A stretch of DNA of 33,740 bases, from assembly GCA_019116245.1 (NCBI GenBank), contig DXCC01000014.1, positions 1 to 33,740 on the forward strand, written 5' to 3'. Shown here piece by piece: positions 15,452 to 24,594 of this stretch (position 1 is the first letter of the stretch; every line of letters starts with the position of its first letter). This DNA is from Candidatus Tidjanibacter faecipullorum. GTDB taxonomy: Bacteria; Bacteroidota; Bacteroidia; Bacteroidales; Rikenellaceae. Under the pieces are notes generated by a model that did no database searches, was not told the DNA's origin, and saw only the letters and a program-made list of their open reading frames with translations. A program made the translations under genes and the position numbers.

Positions 15452-16669
15452 ATGAGATACTTCCTTACTTACCTGCTGCTCGGTCTGAGCATTTCCCTGT
15501 CGGCCCAAGAACGTATCGACACCCTCTACTACGATCGGTCGGGCCGCATGGCCGCCTCTCCGCAACTGGCCGACTATTACCGCGTGGCCCTCTTTCCGGC
15601 CGACTCGCTCCACTCCGGCACCTTCAAGGATTTCTATCCTACCGGCGAACTGCGTCGTTCCGGACAATTTCTTTCCATCGACAGTCTGGACGACAGCAAC
15701 AGCCGCTTCGACCGCGAGGTAGTCTCCTTCTTCCGCAACGGCCGGGTTGCCGAACAGACCTGCTACACGGAAGGACGCCGCGAAGGCGCCTGCCGGCAAT
15801 ACGATGACGAGGGACATCTGCGGATCGAATCCTTCTACCTCGGCGGACGGTTAACCGGTCTGCAACACACCTACGACGGACAGGGCAACTGCCGCACCGT
15901 CGAGTATGATGCCGGACGTCCGGTCCACGACTATTACCTGCTCTCGGACTCTACGGGACGCACGCTCAAGTTACACCTTACCGACAATTCGCCCGTCTGG
16001 GACTCTCCGACTCCGGCCGCCCGTCTGGTCGATTACCGTGACGGCGTCCCATGGGAAGTCTACTATGCCAACGGCCTGACCGTGGCCGCAAGCCACTCCG
16101 TCGTACGCGCTTACGGCAAATGGCACCGCATCGATCTGCTGATCGCCAATGAATCAACCGTTCCCATCACCTGTACTCCCGAAACTGACCTCACTGTCCG
16201 CTCGACTGCCCCGGACGGCCAGATCGACATACTGACCGTATGGCCGGCCGAAGCTTATCTGCGCAAGATCAACCGGGCCCAGATCTGGGCGGCTGTTGCC
16301 ATCGGAATCGGCGAAGCACTTCCCTCCATAGGTGCCGACTATACGGTCTCCTCGACAACCCATACCGATATCTTCGGCCATCAGACCACCCACACAACCA
16401 CCTCCTGCGGTTCGACAGTCTACTACGACTTCGACCCTTCCTCGCTGTACCGCATCGCCGCCTTCGGCCAGCTCATGCAGGACGAACAGCAGGTTGTCCG
16501 TATGGGATACCTGAAGAAGAATACAATCTATCCGGGCGAGGCGATCTCCGGCTTTGTACTCATCAAATGGCAGCGCGGCAACCACCTTGACGTGACGCTC
16601 CGGATCGAAGGAGCCGACTATTCCTATGCTTGGCTGTTCGACCGCCGCTCCTCCTACCTGCCCGAATAA
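15452..16669 (+). CDS. Secreted MORN/YwqK-type repeat protein, 405 aa
   Basis: A signal peptide (MRYFLTYLLLGLSISLSAQ) is followed by YwqK/MORN-type units: GTFKDFYPTGELRRSGQF, SFFRNGRVAEQTCY, GACRQYDDEGHLRIESFY and a fourth ending at TVEYDAGR. The second half (about 190-405) is an unfamiliar beta-rich region with repeated Thr-His-Thr text (TTHTDIFGHQTTHTTTSCG). It is probably exported to the periplasm or cell surface. No catalytic motif is seen. TATCTTTA at 15419-15426 is a near-consensus -7 box 25 bases upstream. It is divergent from the cytochrome biogenesis operon. Confidence 0.75.
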   Translation: MRYFLTYLLLGLSISLSAQERIDTLYYDRSGRMAASPQLADYYRVALFPADSLHSGTFKDFYPTGELRRSGQFLSIDSLDDSNSRFDREVVSFFRNGRVAEQTCYTEGRREGACRQYDDEGHLRIESFYLGGRLTGLQHTYDGQGNCRTVEYDAGRPVHDYYLLSDSTGRTLKLHLTDNSPVWDSPTPAARLVDYRDGVPWEVYYANGLTVAASHSVVRAYGKWHRIDLLIANESTVPITCTPETDLTVRSTAPDGQIDILTVWPAEAYLRKINRAQIWAAVAIGIGEALPSIGADYTVSSTTHTDIFGHQTTHTTTSCGSTVYYDFDPSSLYRIAAFGQLMQDEQQVVRMGYLKKNTIYPGEAISGFVLIKWQRGNHLDVTLRIEGADYSYAWLFDRRSSYLPE

Positions 16670-16693
16670 CTTCCATCCGCATCCATACGAAAA

Positions 16694-16722
16694 GCGGAGC
16701 GACCCTGTACGGGTTGCTCCGC
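16694..16722. terminator. Bidirectional terminator
   Basis: GCGGAGCGACCC (16694-16705) pairs with GGGTTGCTCCGC (16711-16722), 12 bp with one G-U. On the minus strand it is followed by TTTTCG. It separates two convergent genes, with its better T run serving the minus strand. Confidence 0.75.
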
Positions 16723-16746
16723 CGGCATGTTGCGACCGCGTGGCCG

Positions 16747-17307
16747 TCAGCGCAGCTTCTTGCCCTCGGCGAAGGCCTTGCCCACCGCTTCGCCCAGCGG
16801 CAGGTAGCGCAGATGGATCGGATCGTAGGTGACCGGCTTCAGCCGGGACGGATCGATCCATCCCTCGCCGTCCAGCACCGACTCGTCGGCCGACACGTTC
16901 ACGATGCGTCCCACCAGGTGGTTGCTCTCCCGGTCATACGAGACGAACTCGCACTCCAGCGTCATGGGCAGCTCCTCGATCAGCGGCGCATTCACGAAGG
17001 CCGACCGCACGGTGTGGAAACCGGCCCGGGCCACCTTGTCGGGCACCTCGTTGCCCGACACCAGCCCCACGTAATCGCATGCGGTGAGGAACTCCTCCGT
17101 CGCCATGCTGACCGTAAAGGCCTTCGTGGCCAGGATATTCTGTGTGGTCTTGTGTCCTTCGGACAGGCAGATGCCGACCATGTCGTCGGTATGGATGCCG
17201 CCCCAGGCTGCATTCATGGCATTGGGCCGGCCGTTCTCGTCGTAGGCCGCCACGATGAAGACGGGCATCGGATAGAGCCACGTCTTCGCACCGAAATTCT
17301 TTCTCAT
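16747..17307 (-). CDS. Flavin reductase-like (FMN-binding) domain protein, 186 aa
   Basis: The sequence fits the flavin reductase-like split-barrel family: YPMPVFIVAAYDENGRPNAM, AWGGIHTDDMVGICL, TTQNILATKAFTVSMAT and a C-terminal PVTYDPIHLRYLPLG. Members bind FMN and transfer electrons from NAD(P)H, or act as small flavoproteins. The start at 17307 is fixed by an excellent AGGAGG six bases upstream; the longer open frame overlaps the dehydrogenase in a different phase. It follows the alcohol dehydrogenase gene by 25 bases in one operon. Confidence 0.88.
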   Translation of the reverse strand: MRKNFGAKTWLYPMPVFIVAAYDENGRPNAMNAAWGGIHTDDMVGICLSEGHKTTQNILATKAFTVSMATEEFLTACDYVGLVSGNEVPDKVARAGFHTVRSAFVNAPLIEELPMTLECEFVSYDRESNHLVGRIVNVSADESVLDGEGWIDPSRLKPVTYDPIHLRYLPLGEAVGKAFAEGKKLR

Positions 17308-17332
17308 ATCATTTCCTCCTTGCTCGGATTGG

Positions 17333-18379
17333 TTACTGTCGCTGCGGCGGGGTGATGGCCACCTTGATGACCCCCTCCAGCCGGTTCTCGAAAATACGGT
17401 AGGCCTCCTCGATCCGGTCGAGCGGGAAGCGGTGCGTGATGAGGGGCGTGGTGTCGATCCTCCCCCCGGCAATCAGCCGCAGGATCTCGGCACAGTCGCA
17501 TCCGTCCACCCCGCCGGTCTTGAAGGTGAGGTTCTTGCCGTACATCTCGGGCAGAGGCAGCACCTGGGGGCGGTCGTAAAGCGCCACGACCGTCACCACG
17601 GCATTGGGACGGGCACACTCCCACGCCATGCGGAAACTCTCCTCCGTACCGGCCACCTCGATGACCGCATCGGCACCGCCGTGGGCACTCTGCCGCAGCA
17701 CGGTCTCGCGACAGCGGTCGGGCGTGACCACCTCGACCTGCGGATAGTGTTCCTGCACAAAGCGGATCCGCTCGGGCGACTGTTCGCACACGATGATGCG
17801 CCGCGGCTGCTTCAGCAGCACACACAGCAGCGTACAGATGCCCGTCGGTCCCGCGCCGATAATCAGCACCGTATCCTCCGGACCGATCTCCGCTATACGG
17901 GCCGCCCAGAAACCGGTGGCCAGAATGTCGCCCACGAAGAGGGCCTGCTCGTCGCTCACCCCGTCGGGAATGCGGTTCAATCCCTGGTCGGCGTAGGGCA
18001 CGCGGACATATTCGGCCTGTCCGCCGTCGATGCGGCATCCCAGCGCCCAGCCGCCGTGCGGGTCCGTGCAGTTGTTCACATAGCCGTGGCGACAGAAGAA
18101 GCACTCGCCGCAGAAGGTCTCCACATTGACCGTCACGCGGTCACCCGCCCTGACGGAGGTAACCGCCTCGCCCACCTGCTCCACGATGCCCACCATCTCG
18201 TGGCCGACCGTGATGCCGGGCACGGCGCGGGGTACGCTGCCGTGTTTGATGTGCAGGTCGCTGGTGCAGATGCTGCCGAGGGTCACGCGCACCAGCGCGT
18301 CGCGCGGCCCCTGAAGAACGGGCTTCGGTTTTTCGAGCAGTTCGAAATCGCCGCGCCCCACATACGTATATGCCAACAT
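17333..18379 (-). CDS. Zinc-dependent alcohol dehydrogenase (MDR family), 348 aa
   Basis: This is a medium-chain dehydrogenase with catalytic zinc ligands Cys38 and His60-Glu61 (GHE), structural-zinc cysteines 90, 93, 96 and 104 (CGECFFCRHGYVNNC), and the Rossmann motif VLIIGAGPTG at 171-180. Length and order are normal. It oxidises an alcohol or reduces an aldehyde or ketone with NAD(P); the substrate is not evident. The following flavin reductase-like gene suggests a linked redox role. Upstream, an A/T-rich 60-base leader separates it from the divergent META lipoprotein gene. Confidence 0.92.
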   Translation of the reverse strand: MLAYTYVGRGDFELLEKPKPVLQGPRDALVRVTLGSICTSDLHIKHGSVPRAVPGITVGHEMVGIVEQVGEAVTSVRAGDRVTVNVETFCGECFFCRHGYVNNCTDPHGGWALGCRIDGGQAEYVRVPYADQGLNRIPDGVSDEQALFVGDILATGFWAARIAEIGPEDTVLIIGAGPTGICTLLCVLLKQPRRIIVCEQSPERIRFVQEHYPQVEVVTPDRCRETVLRQSAHGGADAVIEVAGTEESFRMAWECARPNAVVTVVALYDRPQVLPLPEMYGKNLTFKTGGVDGCDCAEILRLIAGGRIDTTPLITHRFPLDRIEEAYRIFENRLEGVIKVAITPPQRQ

Positions 18380-18531
18380 AACGGGTTGTCTCTGTTTGGA
18401 TCGGTGTTGCCGTATTATTACGTGACCAATTTAACAATTTTTCCGCGGAATTGGCTCCTCTCCGCCGGCCGGAACCCGCACAACTGGGGCCGCCCCGCCA
18501 TATCGCCATGCCGACGGCCCGCAAAATTCGC

Positions 18532-18539
18532 TATCTTTG
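18532..18539 (+). promoter_or_regulatory. Putative -7 box for the META lipoprotein gene
   Basis: TATCTTTG is an exact TAnnTTTG, 64 bases before the start codon. A -33 element is not obvious. Confidence 0.45.
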
Positions 18540-18603
18540 TCCCTGCCGTGCCGCCGCTGCGGCGCGGTCTGCAAACCGAAAAACCCTCAAACACACCACA
18601 GAC

Positions 18604-19071
18604 ATGAAACGCACGCTCATTCTTTCGGCCCTCGTGCTGCTGGCCGGCGTACTGCTGACCGGCTGCTGCCAGAAGTGCCGCAAAAGCCGCGAGGCGGCCA
18701 CGCGCCCCATCCAGAACGTCGTATGGCACCTGACCCAGTTCGACGGCCAGGCGGTGGATCGCCCCGACCGCTACGAACTCACCTTCGGCGCCGACGGCAC
18801 CGTAACGGGTGTCGGCGAATGCAACCGCTTCTTCGGCCCCTACGAAGTGAAGGATGCCGGTGGCAGCATCAAGATCGGCCCCGTGGCCTCCACCATGATG
18901 GCCTGCCCCGACATGGATTTCGAGACGGAGTTCTTCCGCATGCTCGACGCCGTCCACCTCTACCAGCTCGACGAGAGCCACCTCTATCTCTTCGTGAACA
19001 ACAAGATCATGGCCGTCTTCGAGCAGCTCGACAAGCCGGTCGAAACCCCGGCCCCGGCTGCCCGCCGATAG
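18604..19071 (+). CDS. META-domain lipoprotein (HslJ-like), 155 aa
   Basis: A lipoprotein signal peptide ends in LLTGC (Cys21), and a META domain follows. Typical features are the WHLTQFDG start of the domain, ECNRFFGPYE and ASTMMACPD. E. coli HslJ, of this family, is a heat-inducible outer-membrane lipoprotein linked to novobiocin resistance; the exact function is unclear. The start at 18604 is chosen for its signal peptide; longer frames read GC-rich leader sequence. The gene is monocistronic and ends in a strong hairpin. Confidence 0.88.
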   Translation: MKRTLILSALVLLAGVLLTGCCQKCRKSREAATRPIQNVVWHLTQFDGQAVDRPDRYELTFGADGTVTGVGECNRFFGPYEVKDAGGSIKIGPVASTMMACPDMDFETEFFRMLDAVHLYQLDESHLYLFVNNKIMAVFEQLDKPVETPAPAARR

Positions 19072-19091
19072 GGATACCCTCAACACACGCG

Positions 19092-19121
19092 CAGGGGACA
19101 ATGCTTCGGCATTGTCCCCTG
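19092..19121. terminator. Bidirectional 13-bp hairpin with TTCG loop
   Basis: CAGGGGACAATGC (19092-19104) and GCATTGTCCCCTG (19109-19121) pair perfectly around TTCG, an extra-stable tetraloop. It lies between the convergent META lipoprotein and recR genes. T runs on both sides are poor. Confidence 0.8.
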
Positions 19122-19143
19122 CGTTGTGTTTCGTCAGCCCGCC

Positions 19144-19746
19144 TCAGCCCCGCCGGACGAGCGTCCGGTTGTGGAGGGCATGGGCAATGGTCAGTTCGTC
19201 GGCATACTCGATCTCGTCGCCGAATCCGATGCCGCGCGCAATGGTGGAGACCTTCACGTCGGGGAACTGCTCCAGTCGCCGGGTCAGGTAGAAGAGCGTG
19301 GTCTCGCCCTCCACGGTGGTGCCGAGCGCCAGGATCACCTCCCGCACCCCGCCGCGGGCAATGTTGTCGAGCAGCAGGTCGATCTTCAGATCCGAAGGGG
19401 CAATGCCCTGCATGGGCGAGATGACACCGCCCAGCACATGGTACAACCCGTTGTACTGGCGCGTGTTCTCGATGGAGAGCACATCCCCCACCTGTTCGAC
19501 CACGCAGATCACGGAGCGGTCGCGCGAGGGATCGGAACAGATCGGACAGAGCTCCTCGTCGGAGAGGTTGTTGCACCGGGCGCAGTAGCGGATCCGGGTT
19601 CGGAAGTCGCTCATGGACTGGGCCATGCGCACCACCTCCTCGGCATCCATGCGCAACAGGTGCAAGGAGAGCCGCAGAGCCGTCCGGCGGCCTATTCCGG
19701 GCAAACGCGACAGTTCGCCCACCACATCATCCAGCAGTTTCGACAT
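19144..19746 (-). CDS. recR: Recombination mediator RecR
   Basis: RecR, with RecO/RecF, loads RecA on gapped DNA. Seen here are the helix-hairpin-helix (LSRLPGIGRRTALRLSLHLL), the four-Cys zinc finger (YCARCNNLSDEELCPICSD) and the Toprim domain (VICVVEQVGDVLSIE, YHVLGGVISPMQGIAPSDL). The 200-aa length is standard. It lies 45 bases downstream of the BatE gene and is probably the last gene of that transcript. Confidence 0.97.
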   Translation of the reverse strand: MSKLLDDVVGELSRLPGIGRRTALRLSLHLLRMDAEEVVRMAQSMSDFRTRIRYCARCNNLSDEELCPICSDPSRDRSVICVVEQVGDVLSIENTRQYNGLYHVLGGVISPMQGIAPSDLKIDLLLDNIARGGVREVILALGTTVEGETTLFYLTRRLEQFPDVKVSTIARGIGFGDEIEYADELTIAHALHNRTLVRRG

Positions 19747-19791
19747 GACAACCGGTCAATCGTTTATTCTTCTTTAGCAGTCGCGCGGGGC

Positions 19792-20565
19792 TCAATAGGC
19801 AATCGTCGCAATGGTTTCGGAGGTCACCCACCCCTTGTTGCCGTCGGCAATCATGATCTCCGTCCAGCCGTCGTATTCGGAGAGGATCGTCACCTTGGTG
19901 CCCTCGTGGATCAGGAAAATGTCGCTGCCGTCCGCCTCCGGCGCGCTCTTGACCGAGGCTGCCTGGGCCAGCACGATCGCCTCCGAGGCATCGGTCTGCT
20001 CGTGGCGCTCCACGGCGGCAAATACGACCGTCACCGCAAAGAACACGCCGAAGCAGACCCCGGCAAAGAAGCCCGTCCGCCGCCATCCCGTCCGGTCGGC
20101 CAGCAGGAAGAGCAGGAGGCCCCCCAGCATCAGCGCCAGCAGCACGAGCGAAAGCACCGCCCACGCATTGCTGTCGAGCGACGAACGCCAGGCCTGGATC
20201 CAGCGTGACAGGAAAAATTCGGGCACCACGTCGATCTTGTCCTTGACCCGGCTGTTGGCCACCGCCAGGTTGTAGGCGATGTCCCGGTCGTAGGGACGCA
20301 GTTTCAGCGCCTTGTTGTAGTTCAGAATGGCCTCTCCCAGTTCGCCGCCCTTGAAATAGGCGTTTCCCAGGTTGTAGAAGAGCCGGTCGCTCACATACCC
20401 CTGTGCCACGAGCTGTTCGTACAGTTCCGCCGCACCGCGGTAGTCGCCGTTGATGTAGGCGGTATTGGCCTGCTGCCAGGGGTCGTCGGCCGCCTCCTGC
20501 GCCGCGGCGGGCAGGGCCAGACTGCATGCCAGCCAGATGCCCAATAAACCGATCAGTCTTTTCAT
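19792..20565 (-). CDS. batE: BatE-like TPR/SH3 membrane protein, 257 aa
   Basis: The protein has a signal peptide (LIGLLGIWLACSLALPAAAQ), two tetratricopeptide units (QANTAYINGDYRGAAELYEQ, then FYNLGNAYFKGGELGEAIL), two membrane segments near 135-195, and a C-terminal bacterial SH3 domain (SVKSAPEADGSDIFLIHEG, GWTEIMIADGNKGWV). This is the BatE architecture of the Bacteroides aerotolerance operon. The start at 20565 is chosen over 20583 because AAGGAG lies eight bases upstream of it. It begins 14 bases after batD. Confidence 0.85.
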   Translation of the reverse strand: MKRLIGLLGIWLACSLALPAAAQEAADDPWQQANTAYINGDYRGAAELYEQLVAQGYVSDRLFYNLGNAYFKGGELGEAILNYNKALKLRPYDRDIAYNLAVANSRVKDKIDVVPEFFLSRWIQAWRSSLDSNAWAVLSLVLLALMLGGLLLFLLADRTGWRRTGFFAGVCFGVFFAVTVVFAAVERHEQTDASEAIVLAQAASVKSAPEADGSDIFLIHEGTKVTILSEYDGWTEIMIADGNKGWVTSETIATIAY

Positions 20566-20579
20566 CGTCCGGGTCTCCT

Positions 20580-22418
20580 TCATTTGCCGATTATACCTTC
20601 CAGTTTGGATACGATCTCCACACCGGCCGTATAGAGTTCGTTCATCCGTCCGGTGACCGCGGGCGCATACTGGGCATACTCGCACTCACCGATGATCGCT
20701 ATGTAACGCTGGGCCGTCTCCGCCGAGATGCCCCGCTTGAGCAGTTCGTCGCGCACGTTCTCCTTGGTCAGGTTCGAGGCGGGGATGTTGAGCTTGTCGC
20801 CCATGTAGCCCCACAGCGCCTTGAGCATCTCTTCGTAGAAGCCGCGCGGATTGTTGTCGTTCATGTGCCGTTCCGCCGCCCGGAAGCGCAGCAGCGCCAC
20901 CTTGTTGGCCCGTTTGCCTTTCACCAGCACGCTGTTGCTGCGGTCGCGCAACACCTTGCGCAGCCATACGTAGGCCCCGGCAAAGGCCGCCAGCAGGAGT
21001 GCCACGCCCAGAAAATACCAGCCGCTGGCAAAGAAGAGCCGGCCGCTGCGCCGCAGATGGGGATCGTCCAGGTGGATGAACCGGATGTCCCGGCCAAGAA
21101 TCTGGATCTCCTCCTTGGATACGCCGCCCAACACGGGGCCGTTGGCGGCCACGTTGGTCGAATCCGGCAGCACGGTCAGCCTGCCGCCCGGCACGCGCAG
21201 GGTTTCGTAGGTGCGCTGCCGCGGGTTGAAATAGGTGAACTCCACCGGAGGCAGGTCATACTCGCCGGCCACGCGGGCAATGGCGGGATATTCGAACTGG
21301 CGGTAACCGTAGATGCCCTGCGCCGTATTGTTCAGGCTCTCGGTCGTCTTGACGTTGTACTGTTCAAACGAGGCGGGTAACTCGAGCTTGGGCGCCTGCA
21401 CCTGGGGCAGGTTGCCGCTTCCGGAGAGCTTCAGGGTCAGCGTGAAGGCCGAGTTGGCCGCCACCTGGGAGGTCGGGTTCACCGCTTCGAGGGAGAAGTC
21501 GCCCACCGCGCCGGAGAAGCTGGCCGGCGCACCGGCCGGCAGGTCGCGCACCGTAATGGTGACCGGCTTGGAGGCCACCCGACGGCGCACCTCCTGAATA
21601 TTGGGGCCACCGAAGAAGTCGTCAATCAGCGACTGGCGGCGCGACTGCATCACAATCTGCGCTACGACGCTCAACTCCAACGGGTCGATGGTCAGCGTAC
21701 CCGCCTGCTGCGGGAAGAGCAGATCCTCGCGGATGACGTGGGCGTCGTAGATCTTGCCGTTCAGCTCCTCGCGCTGGGGAGCATAGCCGTCCACGTTGAG
21801 TTGCTGGGCCCAGAAACCGTCGTAGGAGGGAAACTTGGCATTCTCCAGGTTGAGCGGCACGCGGCGGTAGAGTTTGTAGGTCACCCGCACCGGTTCGCCC
21901 TTGTAGACGGTCCGCTTGTCCACCTCGGCCCGCACGACAATGTCGTCGGGAGCCAGTACCGCCCGCTCGGAGGACTGACTGCCCGCCGCAGGCACCGAAG
22001 CGCCTCCCGCGCCGGCACTCCCCGTCTCGTTGAGCACCTGAATCCGCACGGGACCGGCCGAATAGCTCTTGCCCTTCACGGTGATCCGGGCCGCGGGCAG
22101 TTCGATCTCCCCCTCGGCATTGCCCTGCAGGACGTAGGTATAGGTATAACGCGTCTCCTTGGTCATGTTGCCGTTGACGATCGAGATCGACTTGCTGGTG
22201 GAGAGGGTCGGTCCGGCCAGCACGTCGACCCCTTCGAACGCGGGGGCATCGAAGCCCTCCGGCTCGGCGTCGGCCACATACTCGACCCGGAAAATCTCAC
22301 CCACCGCCACCACGCGCGGTGCGTTCACGTCAAACGTGACCGGCTGGGCCTCGGCCGCCGCCGGCAGAAGCAGCAGCACCGCCGCCACAGCGGCCAACCT
22401 TCTGAGAAATCCCTTCAT
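20580..22418 (-). CDS. batD: BatD family oxygen-tolerance protein, 612 aa
   Basis: A signal peptide (FLRRLAAVAAVLLLLPAAAEA) precedes several beta-sandwich repeats typical of BatD (VTFDVNAPRVVAVGEIFRVE; DKRTVYKGEPVRVTYKLYRR; GNLPQVQAPKLELPASFE). One membrane segment follows near 515 (GWYFLGVALLLAAFAGAYVW), and a cytoplasmic tail ends the protein. Bat proteins are linked to aerotolerance and envelope function in Bacteroidetes, with mechanism unsettled. The start at 22418 fits the signal peptide and is preceded by AGGAAAG. The usual upstream partners batA, batB and batC are missing: the next gene upstream is fumarase, behind its own terminator. Confidence 0.9.
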   Translation of the reverse strand: MKGFLRRLAAVAAVLLLLPAAAEAQPVTFDVNAPRVVAVGEIFRVEYVADAEPEGFDAPAFEGVDVLAGPTLSTSKSISIVNGNMTKETRYTYTYVLQGNAEGEIELPAARITVKGKSYSAGPVRIQVLNETGSAGAGGASVPAAGSQSSERAVLAPDDIVVRAEVDKRTVYKGEPVRVTYKLYRRVPLNLENAKFPSYDGFWAQQLNVDGYAPQREELNGKIYDAHVIREDLLFPQQAGTLTIDPLELSVVAQIVMQSRRQSLIDDFFGGPNIQEVRRRVASKPVTITVRDLPAGAPASFSGAVGDFSLEAVNPTSQVAANSAFTLTLKLSGSGNLPQVQAPKLELPASFEQYNVKTTESLNNTAQGIYGYRQFEYPAIARVAGEYDLPPVEFTYFNPRQRTYETLRVPGGRLTVLPDSTNVAANGPVLGGVSKEEIQILGRDIRFIHLDDPHLRRSGRLFFASGWYFLGVALLLAAFAGAYVWLRKVLRDRSNSVLVKGKRANKVALLRFRAAERHMNDNNPRGFYEEMLKALWGYMGDKLNIPASNLTKENVRDELLKRGISAETAQRYIAIIGECEYAQYAPAVTGRMNELYTAGVEIVSKLEGIIGK

Positions 22419-22653
22419 ATATCTTTCCTGTATCTTGCTGCGAATTTGCTGATATCCGATCACCGCGCACCGTTCCTCCGACCGCTTCGCTCCCGCAATC
22501 GGGGGGACGAACCGCCCGGCACCGCTTCCGCGGCGGCTGTTGATTGTAACGTCCCGGAGCGCGCGTTTAGTGCTTTTCGTCCACAAAAATAGCCATTTCG
22601 TCCATTTTCCGCCGCATCGGCCGCCACAAAACACGACCGTCCCTACAAACGCA

Positions 22654-22684
22654 CAAGGGCAGCAGCCCCGAGGCCCTGCCCTTG
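22654..22684 (-). terminator. Terminator of the fumarase gene
   Basis: Outer arms CAAGGGCAG (22654-22662) and CTGCCCTTG (22676-22684) pair perfectly, with further GC pairing inside. The T run after it on the minus strand is weak. Confidence 0.65.
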
Positions 22685-22703
22685 CGTTGTCCTTGCCGCA
22701 GCA

Positions 22704-24314
22704 TCAATGCTTGAAGTCGGCGAAGAAGTCGTTGCCCTTGTCGTCCACGATGATGAAGGCGGGGAAGTTCTCCACATAGATCTTGCGGACGGCCTCCATG
22801 CCCAGTTCGGGGAAGTCGACCACCTCAACGCTCTTGATGCTCTCCTTGGCCAGAATGGCTGCCGGACCGCCGATCGAACCGAGGTAGAAACCGCCGTGCT
22901 TGCGGCAGGCATCGGTCACCTCCTGCGAACGGTTGCCCTTGGCCACCATCACCATCGAACCGCCCAGGCTCTGGAACAGGTCCACGTAGGGGTCCATGCG
23001 GCCGGCGGTCGTCGGACCGAAGCTACCCGAAGCCATTCCCTTGGGGGTCTTGGCCGGACCGGCGTAATAGACGGGGTGTTTCTTCATGTACTCCGGCATC
23101 GGCTTGCCTTCGTCAATCATCTGTTTGATGCGGGCGTGAGCGATGTCGCGGGCCACGATCAGCGTACCCTTCAGGTTCAGACGGGTCTTGATCGGGTATT
23201 TCGACAGCGTTTCGCGCACCTTGTCCATGCCCTCGTCGAGGTCGATCTCCACGGCGGGTTTCATGATCGGCGCCTCGGCCGGCAGGAAACGTTCGGGGTG
23301 ACGCTCCAGCTCCTCGAGGAAGATGCCCTCCTCGGTGATCTTGGCCTTGATGTTGCGGTCGGCCGAGCAGCTCACGCCGATGCCCACCGGGCAGGATGCG
23401 GCGTGACGCGGCATGCGGATCACGCGCACGTCATGCACGAGGTACTTGCCGCCGAACTGGGCGCCGACACCGCTCTCGCGGCAAATCTTCAGCACCTTCT
23501 CCTCCCACTCCAGATCGCGGAAGGCACGTCCGCCCTCGTTGCCGCTGGTGGGCAGCGCGTCATAGTAACCGGCCGAAGCCTTCTTCACGGCCGCGAGGTT
23601 GGCCTCGGCGGAGGTGCCACCGATCACGACGACCAGGTGGTACGGCGGACAGGCCGACGTACCCAGATCCTTGATCTTCTCCTTGATGAACTTGGTCAGC
23701 GAGGCTTCGTTCAGCAGGGCCTTGGTCTGCTGGTAAAGGAAGGTCTTGTTGGCCGAACCGCCGCCCTTGGTGATGAAGAGGAACTTGTATTCGTTGCCCG
23801 GCTCGGCATAGATGTCGATCTGGGCGGGCAGGTTGTTACCGCTGTTCTTCTCGTCGGTCATGGTGAAGGGGACCACCATCGAATAGCGCAGGTTGCGGTC
23901 GCGGTAGGTCTCCCAGACGCCCTTCGTGATGGCCTCGGCGTCGTTGGCTCCGGTATAGACATCCTCGCCCTTCTTGCAGATGGCGATGGCCGTACCGGTG
24001 TCCTGACAGGTGGGCAGCTCGCCCTGGGCGGCTACGACCTGGTTCATCAGCATCGTGTAGGCCACGAACTTGTCGTTGTCGGTCGCTTCGCTGTCCTGCA
24101 GGATGTTGGCCAGTTTCTGCAGGTGAGCCGGCCGCAGAAAGAAGGAGACATCGGCAAACGCCTCGCGTGCGAGCAGCTCCAGACCCCGCGGATCAACGCG
24201 CAGGATGCGGCGGCCGCAACACTCCTCGACACTCACGTACTCCTTGGTGAGCAGTCTGTACTTCGTTTCATCTTTTCCCAGCGGGAACGGTTCCTGATAC
24301 TTGAATTCCGACAT
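22704..24314 (-). CDS. Class I (iron-sulfur) fumarate hydratase, 536 aa
   Basis: This single-chain class I fumarase interconverts fumarate and malate with an oxygen-sensitive [4Fe-4S] cluster. Cluster cysteines lie in [11 protein letters not shown] and in the [13 protein letters not shown] region. The alpha domain includes [12 protein letters not shown] and [12 protein letters not shown], and the C-terminal beta domain has [20 protein letters not shown]. The length fits the fused E. coli FumA/FumB type. It should work in the fumarate-respiration branch of central metabolism. The gene is monocistronic. Confidence 0.95.
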   Translation of the reverse strand: MSEFKYQEPFPLGKDETKYRLLTKEYVSVEECCGRRILRVDPRGLELLAREAFADVSFFLRPAHLQKLANILQDSEATDNDKFVAYTMLMNQVVAAQGELPTCQDTGTAIAICKKGEDVYTGANDAEAITKGVWETYRDRNLRYSMVVPFTMTDEKNSGNNLPAQIDIYAEPGNEYKFLFITKGGGSANKTFLYQQTKALLNEASLTKFIKEKIKDLGTSACPPYHLVVVIGGTSAEANLAAVKKASAGYYDALPTSGNEGGRAFRDLEWEEKVLKICRESGVGAQFGGKYLVHDVRVIRMPRHAASCPVGIGVSCSADRNIKAKITEEGIFLEELERHPERFLPAEAPIMKPAVEIDLDEGMDKVRETLSKYPIKTRLNLKGTLIVARDIAHARIKQMIDEGKPMPEYMKKHPVYYAGPAKTPKGMASGSFGPTTAGRMDPYVDLFQSLGGSMVMVAKGNRSQEVTDACRKHGGFYLGSIGGPAAILAKESIKSVEVVDFPELGMEAVRKIYVENFPAFIIVDDKGNDFFADFKH

Positions 24315-24381
24315 CGCTTTGTGTTTTTATGGTTTGACGAGCAGGGCCCCTGGCCGCGCGGCAAAAAATCCCACGCAAACC

Positions 24382-24412
24382 TTGCCCGGCTTCGATGTTT
24401 TGTTTACCTTTG
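24382..24412 (+). promoter_or_regulatory. Promoter of the aldolase gene
   Basis: TTG (24382-24384), a 20-base gap and TACCTTTG (24405-24412, exact TAnnTTTG) give the Bacteroidetes pattern. The leader to the start codon is then about 175 bases, with no clear secondary element. Confidence 0.6.
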
Positions 24413-24594
24413 AGGTACCGAACGGCAAAAATAGCAATTATTTCAGATCTTGTTATCCGAATAACAGCAAAAAGAGCCGGAAAAGTCGCCTGCCGCCCGC
24501 CGGGGCGCCGCCGTCCCCTTTCCGCACAGCCTGCCGCCGGACACGAACCACGAAACGAACAGATCTTCAATACTACCTTAAAACCGATTTGATT

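Noticed and set aside
22707-24413. A 568-codon open frame on the plus strand opposite the fumarase gene
   Set aside because: The minus strand encodes a complete, motif-rich fumarase; long antisense frames are expected in GC-rich DNA, and this one has no recognisable domain.
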